A stretch of 9,706 bases of DNA from an uncultured Eubacteriales bacterium (GTDB lineage Bacteria; Bacillota; Clostridia; Peptostreptococcales; Anaerovoracaceae), in NCBI GenBank assembly GCA_900542245.1, contig UQMQ01000088.1:1-9706 (forward strand), written 5' to 3'. The notes beneath the pieces are model-generated. The model was not told where the DNA came from. It searched no databases and was given only the letters and a program-made list of their open reading frames with translations. A program made the position numbers and the translations under genes. Positions 1 through 6,619 of the stretch are shown piece by piece (position 1 is the first letter of the stretch; every line of letters begins with the position of its first letter).

Positions 1-120
1 GACTTAGGGTAGTTCATCGATGAGCTGCACCTTGAAAACAGAATGACCGTCCGAAAAGGAATACCCCGGCAGGGGAAGCACCGCATTTGCGTACCAACGG
101 AGAAACACGCCGCGCTTGCT
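1..120. other. 3' flank of orr, no supported gene
   Basis: The 120 bases after orr hold no gene with a convincing start and ribosome binding site on either strand. In the orr frame the minus strand stays open for 38 codons past the TAA, to a second TAA at 4-6. Nothing I recognise with certainty is encoded there. Confidence 0.5.
54..75 (-). terminator. weak terminator candidate after orr
   Basis: A 4-bp CCCC/GGGG stem (64-67, 72-75) with a 4-nt loop is followed on the minus strand by TATTCCTTTT. It lies about 45 nt after the orr stop. The stem is short and the tail interrupted, so this is only a possibility. Confidence 0.25.
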
Positions 121-1209
121 TTATTTGATATACGCTTTCTCGACATACGGGCTGGTTGCCAGTTTGAGCATCGCGCCGTATTCCAGCGTAAAGGCAACAA
201 CGTCACCGACTTTATATCCCCTGTCCGCGTGGGTAACATCTAAAATCGTATGGTCGGAGGAACCGCCCATGATTTCAATCTGCGCGTCTGTCGGATGCAT
301 ACCGCCGAGGTCGGTATCCTGTTTGCCGACCGCGATGATGGCACGTTTCATCATCCCTCTGTCCTCGTAATACGGCTTTTCACCGAACGCGTCCACACCG
401 ACCTCGCCAATCGGCAGGGATGGCTTCTCTTTGAGCTCGATGATCTGCGCTTCCAGCGTCATGGTGTCGTGTACGCAGCCCGGAACGGTTTCGCCGTAGG
501 CAGTGTCATTGCCGAGCAGGAAAGATTCGCCGAGTCTGAGATTATTGATACCCTCCGGCAGACCGTCTTTCCAAATTAAGTAGATGGAGCTGGAGTTGCC
601 GCCGGAAATCACGTTCAGCCTGATATCGAACTGCGCCTCGATTTTGCGTGCGATGGCTGCCAGTCCGCCCAGATTATCCTGCTTCGGAATGATCGCCCCG
701 TAGCAGGTGAGGTTGACGCCGACGCCGTAAAGGTTGATGTTCGGCATGGTCAGGATCTCTGCCACTGCTGAGAAGATCTGATCTTCGTTCTGATAAAAAA
801 TCCCCTCTCTCAGATCACCCATGTCTATCATCAGCAGGATGTTGTGCTTCACGCCGATTTTGCCTGCCTCTTCATTCAGAAGTCTGATGGTGGCAAGCTC
901 CGAGTTGAAGCTGAGATCCACATATTTTACGACCTCCGCCGTTTCACACGCCATCGGAAGTCTCAGCAGAACAGTCTTTTTTCCCTTGGCTCTGGCCTCC
1001 GCCGCGTAGGTTTTGATATTCGCCACGCGAGAATCTGCCATAAATTCTACTGCGGGATGGTCCGCGACCATGCGCGCCATCTCCGGATCAGCACAAAGTC
1101 CTTTGGTTACAATCATCAGAGAACAGCCGCCGTCCTCCTTGACGATCTTTGCGCAGGCGTCCAGATTGCTTCTCAGCTTCTTTAAGTCTACTACCAGTCT
1201 TGGATACAT
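121..1209 (-). CDS. orr: ornithine racemase
   Basis: This PLP-dependent racemase converts L-ornithine to D-ornithine, the substrate of OraSE, and so feeds the oxidative branch. The 362-residue protein has the alanine-racemase N-terminal TIM-barrel signature. The PLP lysine is most likely K36 in VTKG (34-37), preceded by the strand LVVDL near the start. SGGNSSS (203-209) is the expected PLP phosphate-binding loop, and NLRLGESFLLG (224-234) follows. The C-terminal part supplies a beta-rich domain of this subfamily. The start at 1209 is supported by AAAGGA about 7 nt upstream. It is the last gene of the cluster, 41 bp after the MutL-like gene and probably co-transcribed with it. By fold alone it could be another amino-acid racemase, but with oraSE, ortAB and ord beside it ornithine is the clear choice. 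Confidence 0.94.
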   Translation of the reverse strand: MYPRLVVDLKKLRSNLDACAKIVKEDGGCSLMIVTKGLCADPEMARMVADHPAVEFMADSRVANIKTYAAEARAKGKKTVLLRLPMACETAEVVKYVDLSFNSELATIRLLNEEAGKIGVKHNILLMIDMGDLREGIFYQNEDQIFSAVAEILTMPNINLYGVGVNLTCYGAIIPKQDNLGGLAAIARKIEAQFDIRLNVISGGNSSSIYLIWKDGLPEGINNLRLGESFLLGNDTAYGETVPGCVHDTMTLEAQIIELKEKPSLPIGEVGVDAFGEKPYYEDRGMMKRAIIAVGKQDTDLGGMHPTDAQIEIMGGSSDHTILDVTHADRGYKVGDVVAFTLEYGAMLKLATSPYVEKAYIK

Positions 1210-1250
1210 ATTCTTGTCCTTTCATCCTTTCTGCCTTTCAGCATTCTTAT

Positions 1251-3077
1251 CTAGGGTCTTTTGGCATTTTTGTCGCGATACGGACAATGCGTCCGCATAC
1301 ACGCCCAGCATTCGTGATTGCAGTTCGGTCTGCCATCCACTTCGCCGCAGCCTCGCATGACATGTTGTGCCGGATCGTAATCATCCACATCGCCAGTTAC
1401 CGATGCATCGGAAGATTTTACGCCGTCTGCCGGTTGCTCTGCATGTTCGACTAAATCCGCGCCCTTTTTGATCGTGCGATCATGCAGCAAGGCCTCTTTT
1501 TTCGCAGCTTCCATTTCTTCCTTCGTCGCGCCGCCAATTTTCTCTGCCAGCGCCTCCTTGTAGTCCGTCAAATCGTAGCCCATTGCTTCCATCTCTTCGA
1601 TGTGCTTCTGCTGTTCTTCCTCCTTCGCCTTGCGGGCGGCGGACATCCGCTGCAGTTCTTCGATAAATGCAGCTTTGTTGACAACGTGCTCGTTTTCTTT
1701 GAGTTCAATTTGCAAGCTTTTTGCCAGCAGGCGGATGGCGCCCTGCCTGTGGGTCTTGGAAAGTACACCCAGCGATGCCATGATATAGTCGTTATCGACT
1801 AGGATCTTGACGGATTCCGGCGGATAAAGCTTCATCCCTGTTTCGTTATCCTTCGGTACTTTTTGCATGATCTCCACGCGATGCGGCAGTCTGGTCAGCG
1901 CGCCACCGGTACCAACGATATATTTAATCTGCGTCAGGTCTTTGCCCTCTGCCAAGGTTTGTCTTCCGGTCGGTCCGTAGACATAGCGAATTTGACCGGC
2001 GTGACGTTCGACTGCCCGCAGCACAGCCTCTTCCGTCAGGCGTTCTACCAGCTTGAACTCATCCTCCGTCTTCGGGATTGCCACATACGTTTCCAGTGTT
2101 TTGTCCAGATCGATGTGCAGCTTCTCCTCACATTCCTTGCGCAGCTTTTCTTCGCCGATGGATTCAATGACTTTCATGCGGTTGACGTATACGCCGAGGT
2201 CGCCCTCTACGGTTCGCTTTGCTTTCGGTTCCGGCGCGGTCAAAATGCGGGCGACCGCATCGGAGTCCTCGGTTACGGCGTGCACATCGGTAGTCGCGCC
2301 GCCGACATCGATGACCATGCAGTCGCCGATGCAGTCATACAGCAGCTTCGTACATTCCATAACCGCGCCCGGTGTCGGAATAATCGGACCGTTTACCATG
2401 TCTCTGACGTGCTCCATGCCCGGCGCCTTGGTGATGTTATCCTCGAAGGCCTCCTGAATGACCTTGCGGCAAGGTTCGACGTTCAAGGTGTCGATCTTCG
2501 GATAGACATTATCGACCAGATAGAGCTCCTGTCCGCTTTCTTCATCGAAAATCAGTTTCATTTCATCCTGGTTTTCAATATTGCCGGCATACACAACCGG
2601 GGTATGCAGTCCCATATTGCGGATCATTTCGGCATTATAGATTGCGGTATCCCGTTCGCCGTAGTCCACACCACCCGCAATCAGAATCAGATTTGGGTTG
2701 ATTTCCTTGATTCTCGCCAAATCGCTTCTTCTCAATCTGCCGACTGTAATATCGTGAATGATGCCGCCCGCGCCGAGTGCCGCTTCTCTCGCCGCCTTGG
2801 CGGTCATATCATAAACCAGTCCATGGACCGTCATCTTCAAGCCGCCTGCCGCGGACGAGGTTGCCAGCATTTCATCATATTCCAAACTGTCAATGTTCAT
2901 CTTCCTACAGAGATCATCGATCGCTCCCTGCAGCCCAATACGAACATCGCCTTCCAGCACCGAAGTCGGCGCCTGTCCCTGTGCCCAAAAAACCGGATTT
3001 TCGCTGTCAAGGTCTTTGAACGCATTGACAACGGTCGTCGTCGAGCCGATCTCCGCAACTAAAACGTCTACCTTCAT
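1251..3077 (-). CDS. MutL/GlmL-like ATPase, probable ornithine aminomutase accessory protein
   Basis: This is a predicted actin/Hsp70-type (ASKHA) ATPase related to MutL/GlmL, the accessory protein of glutamate mutase. GlmL-related proteins are regular members of ornithine-degradation clusters, and the usual proposal is repair or protection of the B12 mutase. The 608-residue product has the phosphate-1 loop EIGSTTT (9-15), the phosphate-2 loop DVGGATTD (257-264) and an adenosine-type GTGGAL (389-394). Beyond about residue 465 there is a Lys/Glu-rich, probably helical region, an acidic linker (about 540-572) and a tail with five cysteines (577, 586, 590, 593, 598). As I recall, GlmL proteins are nearer 460 residues, so the extension is notable. 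The start at 3077 has AAGGAGG 6 nt upstream. The gene lies 91 bp after the thioesterase gene and 41 bp before orr. Confidence 0.9.
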   Translation of the reverse strand: MKVDVLVAEIGSTTTVVNAFKDLDSENPVFWAQGQAPTSVLEGDVRIGLQGAIDDLCRKMNIDSLEYDEMLATSSAAGGLKMTVHGLVYDMTAKAAREAALGAGGIIHDITVGRLRRSDLARIKEINPNLILIAGGVDYGERDTAIYNAEMIRNMGLHTPVVYAGNIENQDEMKLIFDEESGQELYLVDNVYPKIDTLNVEPCRKVIQEAFEDNITKAPGMEHVRDMVNGPIIPTPGAVMECTKLLYDCIGDCMVIDVGGATTDVHAVTEDSDAVARILTAPEPKAKRTVEGDLGVYVNRMKVIESIGEEKLRKECEEKLHIDLDKTLETYVAIPKTEDEFKLVERLTEEAVLRAVERHAGQIRYVYGPTGRQTLAEGKDLTQIKYIVGTGGALTRLPHRVEIMQKVPKDNETGMKLYPPESVKILVDNDYIMASLGVLSKTHRQGAIRLLAKSLQIELKENEHVVNKAAFIEELQRMSAARKAKEEEQQKHIEEMEAMGYDLTDYKEALAEKIGGATKEEMEAAKKEALLHDRTIKKGADLVEHAEQPADGVKSSDASVTGDVDDYDPAQHVMRGCGEVDGRPNCNHECWACMRTHCPYRDKNAKRP

Positions 3078-3168
3078 TCCTGTCCTCCTTTTTATACTTT
3101 GCGCTCCATTGATTTTTTATCCTGATAAGGCTGTCTTTCATTTCATCCTGCAATAGAATTCCGGATGC

Positions 3169-3603
3169 CTATAATGGCATCCAAGTGCCGACGCCGGTCG
3201 CCACGAGTTTGCCTGTTTCCTTGCAACCCATCTCCGCGCGCAGGCGAATAATCTTCCGCCCGGTCTTAACCGTATAAACGGTGACTGCGGTATGCTGACC
3301 GTAATCCAGCGGGCGCACATAGGAAATATTCATGTCTACCGTTGTCGCTTCATTCTCCCCGGCGATGAAATCCGCTACGACTCCGAATGCGGTATCAAAC
3401 ATACCCGCGATTGCACCGCCGTGAATGCCGCCCCATTCGTTGATCTGCCATTTCTGTGTTTCAAACTCTATCGTTACCGACTGCGCTTCATAATCACAAG
3501 CGACCAGCGTCGCGTGCATCTGATCGTCAAAGCACCCGTCCTGTCTTGTCAAGTATCCATTGATGATGTTTTCGGCCTGTTGCAGCCATTCTTGTTTGTC
3601 CAT
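3169..3603 (-). CDS. PaaI-type hotdog-fold thioesterase
   Basis: This is a predicted cytoplasmic acyl-CoA thioesterase of the PaaI/YbgC-like hotdog superfamily, 144 residues long, the normal size for the family. The diagnostic stretch is N55-E-W-G-G-I-H61-G-G (55-63), followed by the helix AIAGMFDTAFG with D70 in the expected acidic position. A later strand segment (TTVDMNISYVRPL, 87-99) is also typical. The start at 3603 is supported by GGGAG upstream. It sits between oraE and the MutL-like gene on the same strand, after a 348-bp gap with a candidate promoter and 91 bp before the next gene. Its substrate is unknown: it could hydrolyse acetyl-CoA made by OrtAB or clear an unwanted acyl-CoA, but that is inference. 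It is not one of the defined enzymes of ornithine fermentation. Confidence 0.88.
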   Translation of the reverse strand: MDKQEWLQQAENIINGYLTRQDGCFDDQMHATLVACDYEAQSVTIEFETQKWQINEWGGIHGGAIAGMFDTAFGVVADFIAGENEATTVDMNISYVRPLDYGQHTAVTVYTVKTGRKIIRLRAEMGCKETGKLVATGVGTWMPL

Positions 3604-3645
3604 TGATGTTCTTCTCCCTATAAGCTTGTATTGCGATTTCTATAT

Positions 3646-3654
3646 AGTATAACA
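3646..3654 (-). promoter_or_regulatory. candidate extended -10 promoter for the thioesterase-MutL-orr block
   Basis: On the minus strand TGTTATACT reads as an extended -10 element (TG-N-TATACT, five of six matches to TATAAT). Transcription would start near 3640, leaving a leader of about 35 nt before the thioesterase ATG at 3603. I see no good -35 box at 17 bp (ACACAT there), which extended -10 promoters can tolerate. It would make the second block independent of the sigma-54 promoter. Confidence 0.5.
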
Positions 3655-3717
3655 CACAAAAGGGTTTCATGTGTAGCATTCCATTTCGATATTTTCCCGC
3701 AGCGGCGGCGTCTTGAT

Positions 3718-3812
3718 CCCGTCGCAACGGGCTGTCCTGCTTTGCAGTGTTTCTGACCGGGCAAAGGTGCACATAACGAAACCTGTGATTTCTATGTGCG
3801 CATGGCGCGCAT
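3718..3812 (-). other. cluster of smaller hairpins in the oraE-thioesterase gap
   Basis: There are three further inverted repeats. CCCGT/ACGGG (3718-3722, 3727-3731) has a 4-nt loop. CTTTGC/GCAAAG (3740-3745, 3761-3766) has a 15-nt loop. ATGTGCGC/GCGCGCAT (3794-3801, 3805-3812) contains one G-U pair and a 3-nt loop. With the two hairpins nearer oraE, the gap 3604-3951 holds five stems and no gene I can support. It could be a processed non-coding RNA or repeat element, but nothing identifies a family. Confidence 0.35.
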
Positions 3813-3852
3813 TCATGAGTGCCGCTCTGTAAGGTGCTTTTGTCGTGATTCC

Positions 3853-3877
3853 GGAAATATCGCCCGGTGATATTTCC
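3853..3877 (-). other. second hairpin downstream of oraE
   Basis: A perfect 9-bp stem (GGAAATATC at 3853-3861, GATATTTCC at 3869-3877) encloses a 7-nt loop, 12 nt beyond the probable terminator. It lacks a U-tract on the minus strand. It could reinforce termination or protect the 3' end of the ord-oraE transcript. Confidence 0.5.
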
Positions 3878-3889
3878 TACATCATAAAG

Positions 3890-3922
3890 CCTAAGGGCTG
3901 GGCATCCGGCCCAGCCCCTAGG
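3890..3922 (-). terminator. strong hairpin downstream of oraE, probable terminator
   Basis: A perfect 9-bp GC-rich stem (GGGCTGGGC at 3895-3903, GCCCAGCCC at 3909-3917) with a 5-nt loop is extended by CCTA/TAGG after one mismatch. It begins about 30 nt after the oraE stop. On the minus strand it is followed only by a short CTTTAT, a weak tail. On the plus strand it is followed by a much better T-rich run, though no plus-strand gene is present. It probably ends or thins transcription of the ord-oraE block. Confidence 0.65.
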
Positions 3923-3951
3923 GTTTCATTTTGTTTTGTTTTGGAGATAAA

Positions 3952-6168
3952 TTATTCTCTTTCGCCTCTTCTTCTCTGTCTTTCTTCAGCTAAGAAGGTA
4001 GCAACGTCGATGCCGTGGGAGTTACGTCCGAATCCCATATCGATACCGGTCTTGACGGCTTCTTCCGGAATAACCTGTGTGCCGCCCGCGCAGATGATCA
4101 CTTTGTCTCTGATACCTTTTTCCACGCAGAGCTCATGCAGTCTCTTCATGTTCTTGTAGTGCACGTTGTCGTGGGAAATGATCGTGGATGCAAGGATTGC
4201 CTGTGCGTTTTCTTCGATACAAGCGTCAACCATCTTTTCTACCGGTACGGAAGTGCCGAGGTATACGCATTCGATACCCCATTTTTCGATACCGCCGTGC
4301 TTGATATTGATGATCTCTCTCATACCTACGGAGTGTTCGTCTTCGCCGACTGTACCGCAGACAACCTTCATGTGTTCGTGTCCTTCGAATTCATCATAAA
4401 GCTCTTTGTCTGTCATATAGTGTGGCTCAGGCGGGATCTCAAGGGTCGTCAGGTCGATATCGAAATCAACGCGGCCCTTCAGTTCGATTCTGGTACCTTC
4501 CGCATCCTGCATCACTTCTGCAGAGATGACTTCCGGATCCACCAGACCTAACTTCTTACCTAATTCAACCGCCGCTGCTTCTGCAACACGCTTGTTGGTC
4601 GGAAGCATCATCGTAACCATCACGACTCTGTCGCCGCACCATTCGACTTCCGGTGTGATGACTTCGCCGGTTCTGTATTTTGCGACCTTTGCAAGTCTTA
4701 CATTTACGTTATCTTCTTCATCAAGTTCGTCGATATAAACGATCTTGCTTCTGTCTTCGAAGGTGCAGCCGCCGATCAATGCCGCAGGATCTGCCGGATC
4801 GCCGCCATACTGCTCCACGTTGTTGTAGCCGTAGTGTGCGGTTACCGGTGCCATGTAGTCTTCGTCTCTCTCGAAAATGAAGCCATAGCCTACGCCGCCC
4901 TCGATCTTACGCGCGATACCGTCGCCGTTTCTCTCCGGATATTTTGCAGAGTCAACGAAGAAGCCGTCCTGTACAGCCTGGAAGTAGCCGCCGTTTTCCA
5001 CGATCTCTTCCATGAACAGGCAAGCTCTCTCTTTGATGTCTCTGGCCATTTCTCTCAGCGGACCGTCTTTTTTGAGCTCAACCATTTCCATTAAGCCGTC
5101 TAAGCCGACTAAGGTCTGCTTTGCGGTGTCGCAAGCTTCAATGTTGTAGATATGCCAAGGCACGTTTCTGCCTTCGTCCGGTGTGATAGTGGACTGAATA
5201 TCTGCTCTGGTCAGCTTGGAGATGAACATGTTCATAACATGGGTAACCGTCGCCTCACGCGCGGAGGACTGGATATACTTGGTGTTCATCTGTGCTCTCA
5301 TTTTGTATCTGTCGCAGATGTCTCTGAGTGCAACCGCGTAAGGCAGGTCGATATACATGCAAGGTGCCGGTGTTGCCGTCGGCGGTACGGTAGACAGAGA
5401 AATGTTTTCCGGTTTGATGCCGACCTTTTCGGAGAATCTGGAGTTGATCGCATGCTGTACGATCAGCTCCGGCTGTACCTTCCATGCTTCTCTTGCAGTC
5501 GCGTTTGCATTGTGTGCGCCGTCGATCTGCAGCATGTCTGCCCAAGCCATGACTTTTTTGGATTCGCAGGCATCTACGAAGGATCTGACGCAGTTAACGT
5601 CTCTGTAGAGCACGTTGTACTGCGGGTCCTGATGCGCACCGTTGACGCCTTCTTCTGCGAACAGTACCGCTACGTCCGGACCTGCAACGCCGGATACATA
5701 GGAGTGATAGTTAATCGGACGACCAACCTCGTCCTCGATCATATCGATGGCTTTTCTCTGTGCTCTGATCTGCTTTCTGGTGATCGGAACACCGCCGATG
5801 CCCTGCGGCGTACCTTCCATCAGACCGTCGATATGGGACTGTCCCATGTGGCGGATAACCATCAGGTGGTCAGCGCCGTGCCATGCGCCCATTCTCATTC
5901 TGCGGATATCGTCCTCGAATCTTCCGGAAGCAATCTCTGTGGTGATGGTCTGCATCGGCTGCGGGTCGATGTCTTCCATGAATTTTGCAGGAGGCAGCGG
6001 AACGCTCTGCTTCAGCGGCTTGGAAATCTCGCGATATTCAAACGGACCCATGTGCTGATCTTCTGCTCTTTCTCTCCATGTCCAGCCTCTTCTTCTCGGC
6101 TCGTATTTGTCAAGGTCTTTCAGCAATTCGACAATATCGATCTTTTCGTTTCTCTTTAATTCTGCCAT
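3952..6168 (-). CDS. oraE: D-ornithine 4,5-aminomutase, B12/PLP subunit OraE
   Basis: This large subunit carries both cofactors of ornithine 4,5-aminomutase and performs the radical 1,2-amino shift. The 738-residue length fits the family. Residues from about 85 to 450 should form the substrate-binding TIM barrel. The C-terminal Rossmann domain (about 597-725) holds the cobalamin motif D610-E-H612-S-V-G615, so H612 is the expected axial cobalt ligand. K623 lies 11 residues later, the same spacing as the His618/Lys629 pair I recall for the Clostridium sticklandii enzyme, so K623 is the likely PLP lysine. CAGGTQVI (693-700) fits the B12 nucleotide-tail pocket. I chose the ATG at 6168, 1 nt after the oraS TAA, with AAGGAGGG 8 nt upstream. 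The frame is open to 6282 but that stretch is oraS sequence. The protein ends in an unusual Arg/Glu tail. Confidence 0.97.
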   Translation of the reverse strand: MAELKRNEKIDIVELLKDLDKYEPRRRGWTWRERAEDQHMGPFEYREISKPLKQSVPLPPAKFMEDIDPQPMQTITTEIASGRFEDDIRRMRMGAWHGADHLMVIRHMGQSHIDGLMEGTPQGIGGVPITRKQIRAQRKAIDMIEDEVGRPINYHSYVSGVAGPDVAVLFAEEGVNGAHQDPQYNVLYRDVNCVRSFVDACESKKVMAWADMLQIDGAHNANATAREAWKVQPELIVQHAINSRFSEKVGIKPENISLSTVPPTATPAPCMYIDLPYAVALRDICDRYKMRAQMNTKYIQSSAREATVTHVMNMFISKLTRADIQSTITPDEGRNVPWHIYNIEACDTAKQTLVGLDGLMEMVELKKDGPLREMARDIKERACLFMEEIVENGGYFQAVQDGFFVDSAKYPERNGDGIARKIEGGVGYGFIFERDEDYMAPVTAHYGYNNVEQYGGDPADPAALIGGCTFEDRSKIVYIDELDEEDNVNVRLAKVAKYRTGEVITPEVEWCGDRVVMVTMMLPTNKRVAEAAAVELGKKLGLVDPEVISAEVMQDAEGTRIELKGRVDFDIDLTTLEIPPEPHYMTDKELYDEFEGHEHMKVVCGTVGEDEHSVGMREIINIKHGGIEKWGIECVYLGTSVPVEKMVDACIEENAQAILASTIISHDNVHYKNMKRLHELCVEKGIRDKVIICAGGTQVIPEEAVKTGIDMGFGRNSHGIDVATFLAEERQRRRGERE

Positions 6169-6169
6169 C

Positions 6170-6532
6170 TTACTTACCCTCCTTGAACGCTGCTGCGACT
6201 TTATCCCAGCCTTCGCCCTGTGCGAGCTTGATGCTGGCTTCTCTGATTGAGATGTTTTCCAGTTTGGACAGCTTGTAGACACAGTGTCCGCATCCCTTGC
6301 CCATCAGACCGTGATCCATTGCGTGATTCACGATCGGCATGCAGTCTAAGGAGGATACGCCCATTCTCAGTAAAACGGAACGTTCTACGGAAGGTGTCGT
6401 ATTCTTCTTTCCCAGCTCTAACAACGGGTCAACGACCTTGTCGGTCAGCTCCCAGAATCTCTGATAAAGTTCTTCATCCGTAAGATTGGCGATATGCTGT
6501 CTTCTTACTTCAAAATCGTCTGCTCTTTTCAT
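6170..6532 (-). CDS. oraS: D-ornithine 4,5-aminomutase, small subunit OraS
   Basis: This is the small subunit of the adenosylcobalamin- and PLP-dependent mutase that moves the 5-amino group of D-ornithine to C4, giving 2,4-diaminopentanoate. The 120-residue protein begins MKRADDFEVRRQHIANLTDE and carries NTTPSVERSVLLRMG (44-58) and GLMGKGCGHCVYKL (75-88), segments I recognise from OraS proteins of about 120 residues. The frame is open to 6598, but the ATG at 6532 gives the family length and has AAAGGA about 9 nt upstream. Starting further up would read through the spacer hairpin. The TAA stop is one base from the oraE ATG. OraS has no cofactor site of its own and is thought to be needed for assembly or activity of OraE. 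Confidence 0.95.
   Translation of the reverse strand: MKRADDFEVRRQHIANLTDEELYQRFWELTDKVVDPLLELGKKNTTPSVERSVLLRMGVSSLDCMPIVNHAMDHGLMGKGCGHCVYKLSKLENISIREASIKLAQGEGWDKVAAAFKEGK
6177..6184 (-). promoter_or_regulatory. oraE ribosome binding site inside the end of oraS
   Basis: AAGGAGGG lies within the last codons of oraS, 8 nt before the oraE ATG, and the oraS TAA is 1 nt before that ATG. The arrangement suggests coupled translation of the two mutase subunits. Confidence 0.8.
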
Positions 6533-6558
6533 CCTTATTATTCCTTTCATTTCCTGCT

Positions 6559-6597
6559 TGCAGACGCCCCGCAGCTTGCGATGCGCCAGCGTCTGCA
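6559..6597 (-). other. long hairpin in the ortB-oraS spacer
   Basis: A perfect 9-bp stem is formed by TGCAGACGC (6559-6567) and GCGTCTGCA (6589-6597). The 21-nt interior can pair further through a 4-bp inner stem. It fills nearly half of the 87-nt spacer and ends about 27 nt before the oraS start. No U-tract follows on the minus strand, so an mRNA processing or stability element, or a dispersed palindromic repeat, is more likely than a terminator. Confidence 0.55.
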
Positions 6598-6619
6598 CAT
6601 GGATAAATTCAATGATTTT

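Noticed and set aside
1863..3062. Plus-strand open frame of about 400 codons opposite the MutL-like gene
   Set aside because: It lies wholly antisense to a gene with clear ATPase motifs and a strong ribosome binding site. Its translation is rich in Arg, His, Cys and Phe with no recognisable domain. It is a shadow of the codon bias on the other strand.
3078..3168. Short peptide frame or promoter between the thioesterase and MutL-like genes
   Set aside because: An ATG in this spacer opens a frame that simply runs into the MutL-like gene out of phase. The A/T-rich GTATAAAA near 3095 has no partner -35 box, and the strong AAGGAGG fits ordinary operon translation.
3604..3772. Small minus-strand open frame running into the thioesterase gene in another frame
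   Set aside because: It overlaps the thioesterase gene, spans the candidate promoter, and has no family character.
3604..3951. Cobalamin riboswitch controlling the B12-dependent mutase genes
   Set aside because: I found no B12-box-like sequence here or in the ord leader at 9524-9574, and the gap lies after the mutase genes rather than before them.
5152..6159. Plus-strand open frame of 335 codons opposite oraE
   Set aside because: It is antisense to conserved oraE sequence, with Cys/His/Arg-rich composition and no motif. It is not a credible gene.
6169..6282. Longer oraE reading starting at 6282
   Set aside because: The extra 38 codons would be oraS sequence in another frame. The ATG at 6168 has a strong ribosome binding site and gives the family length.
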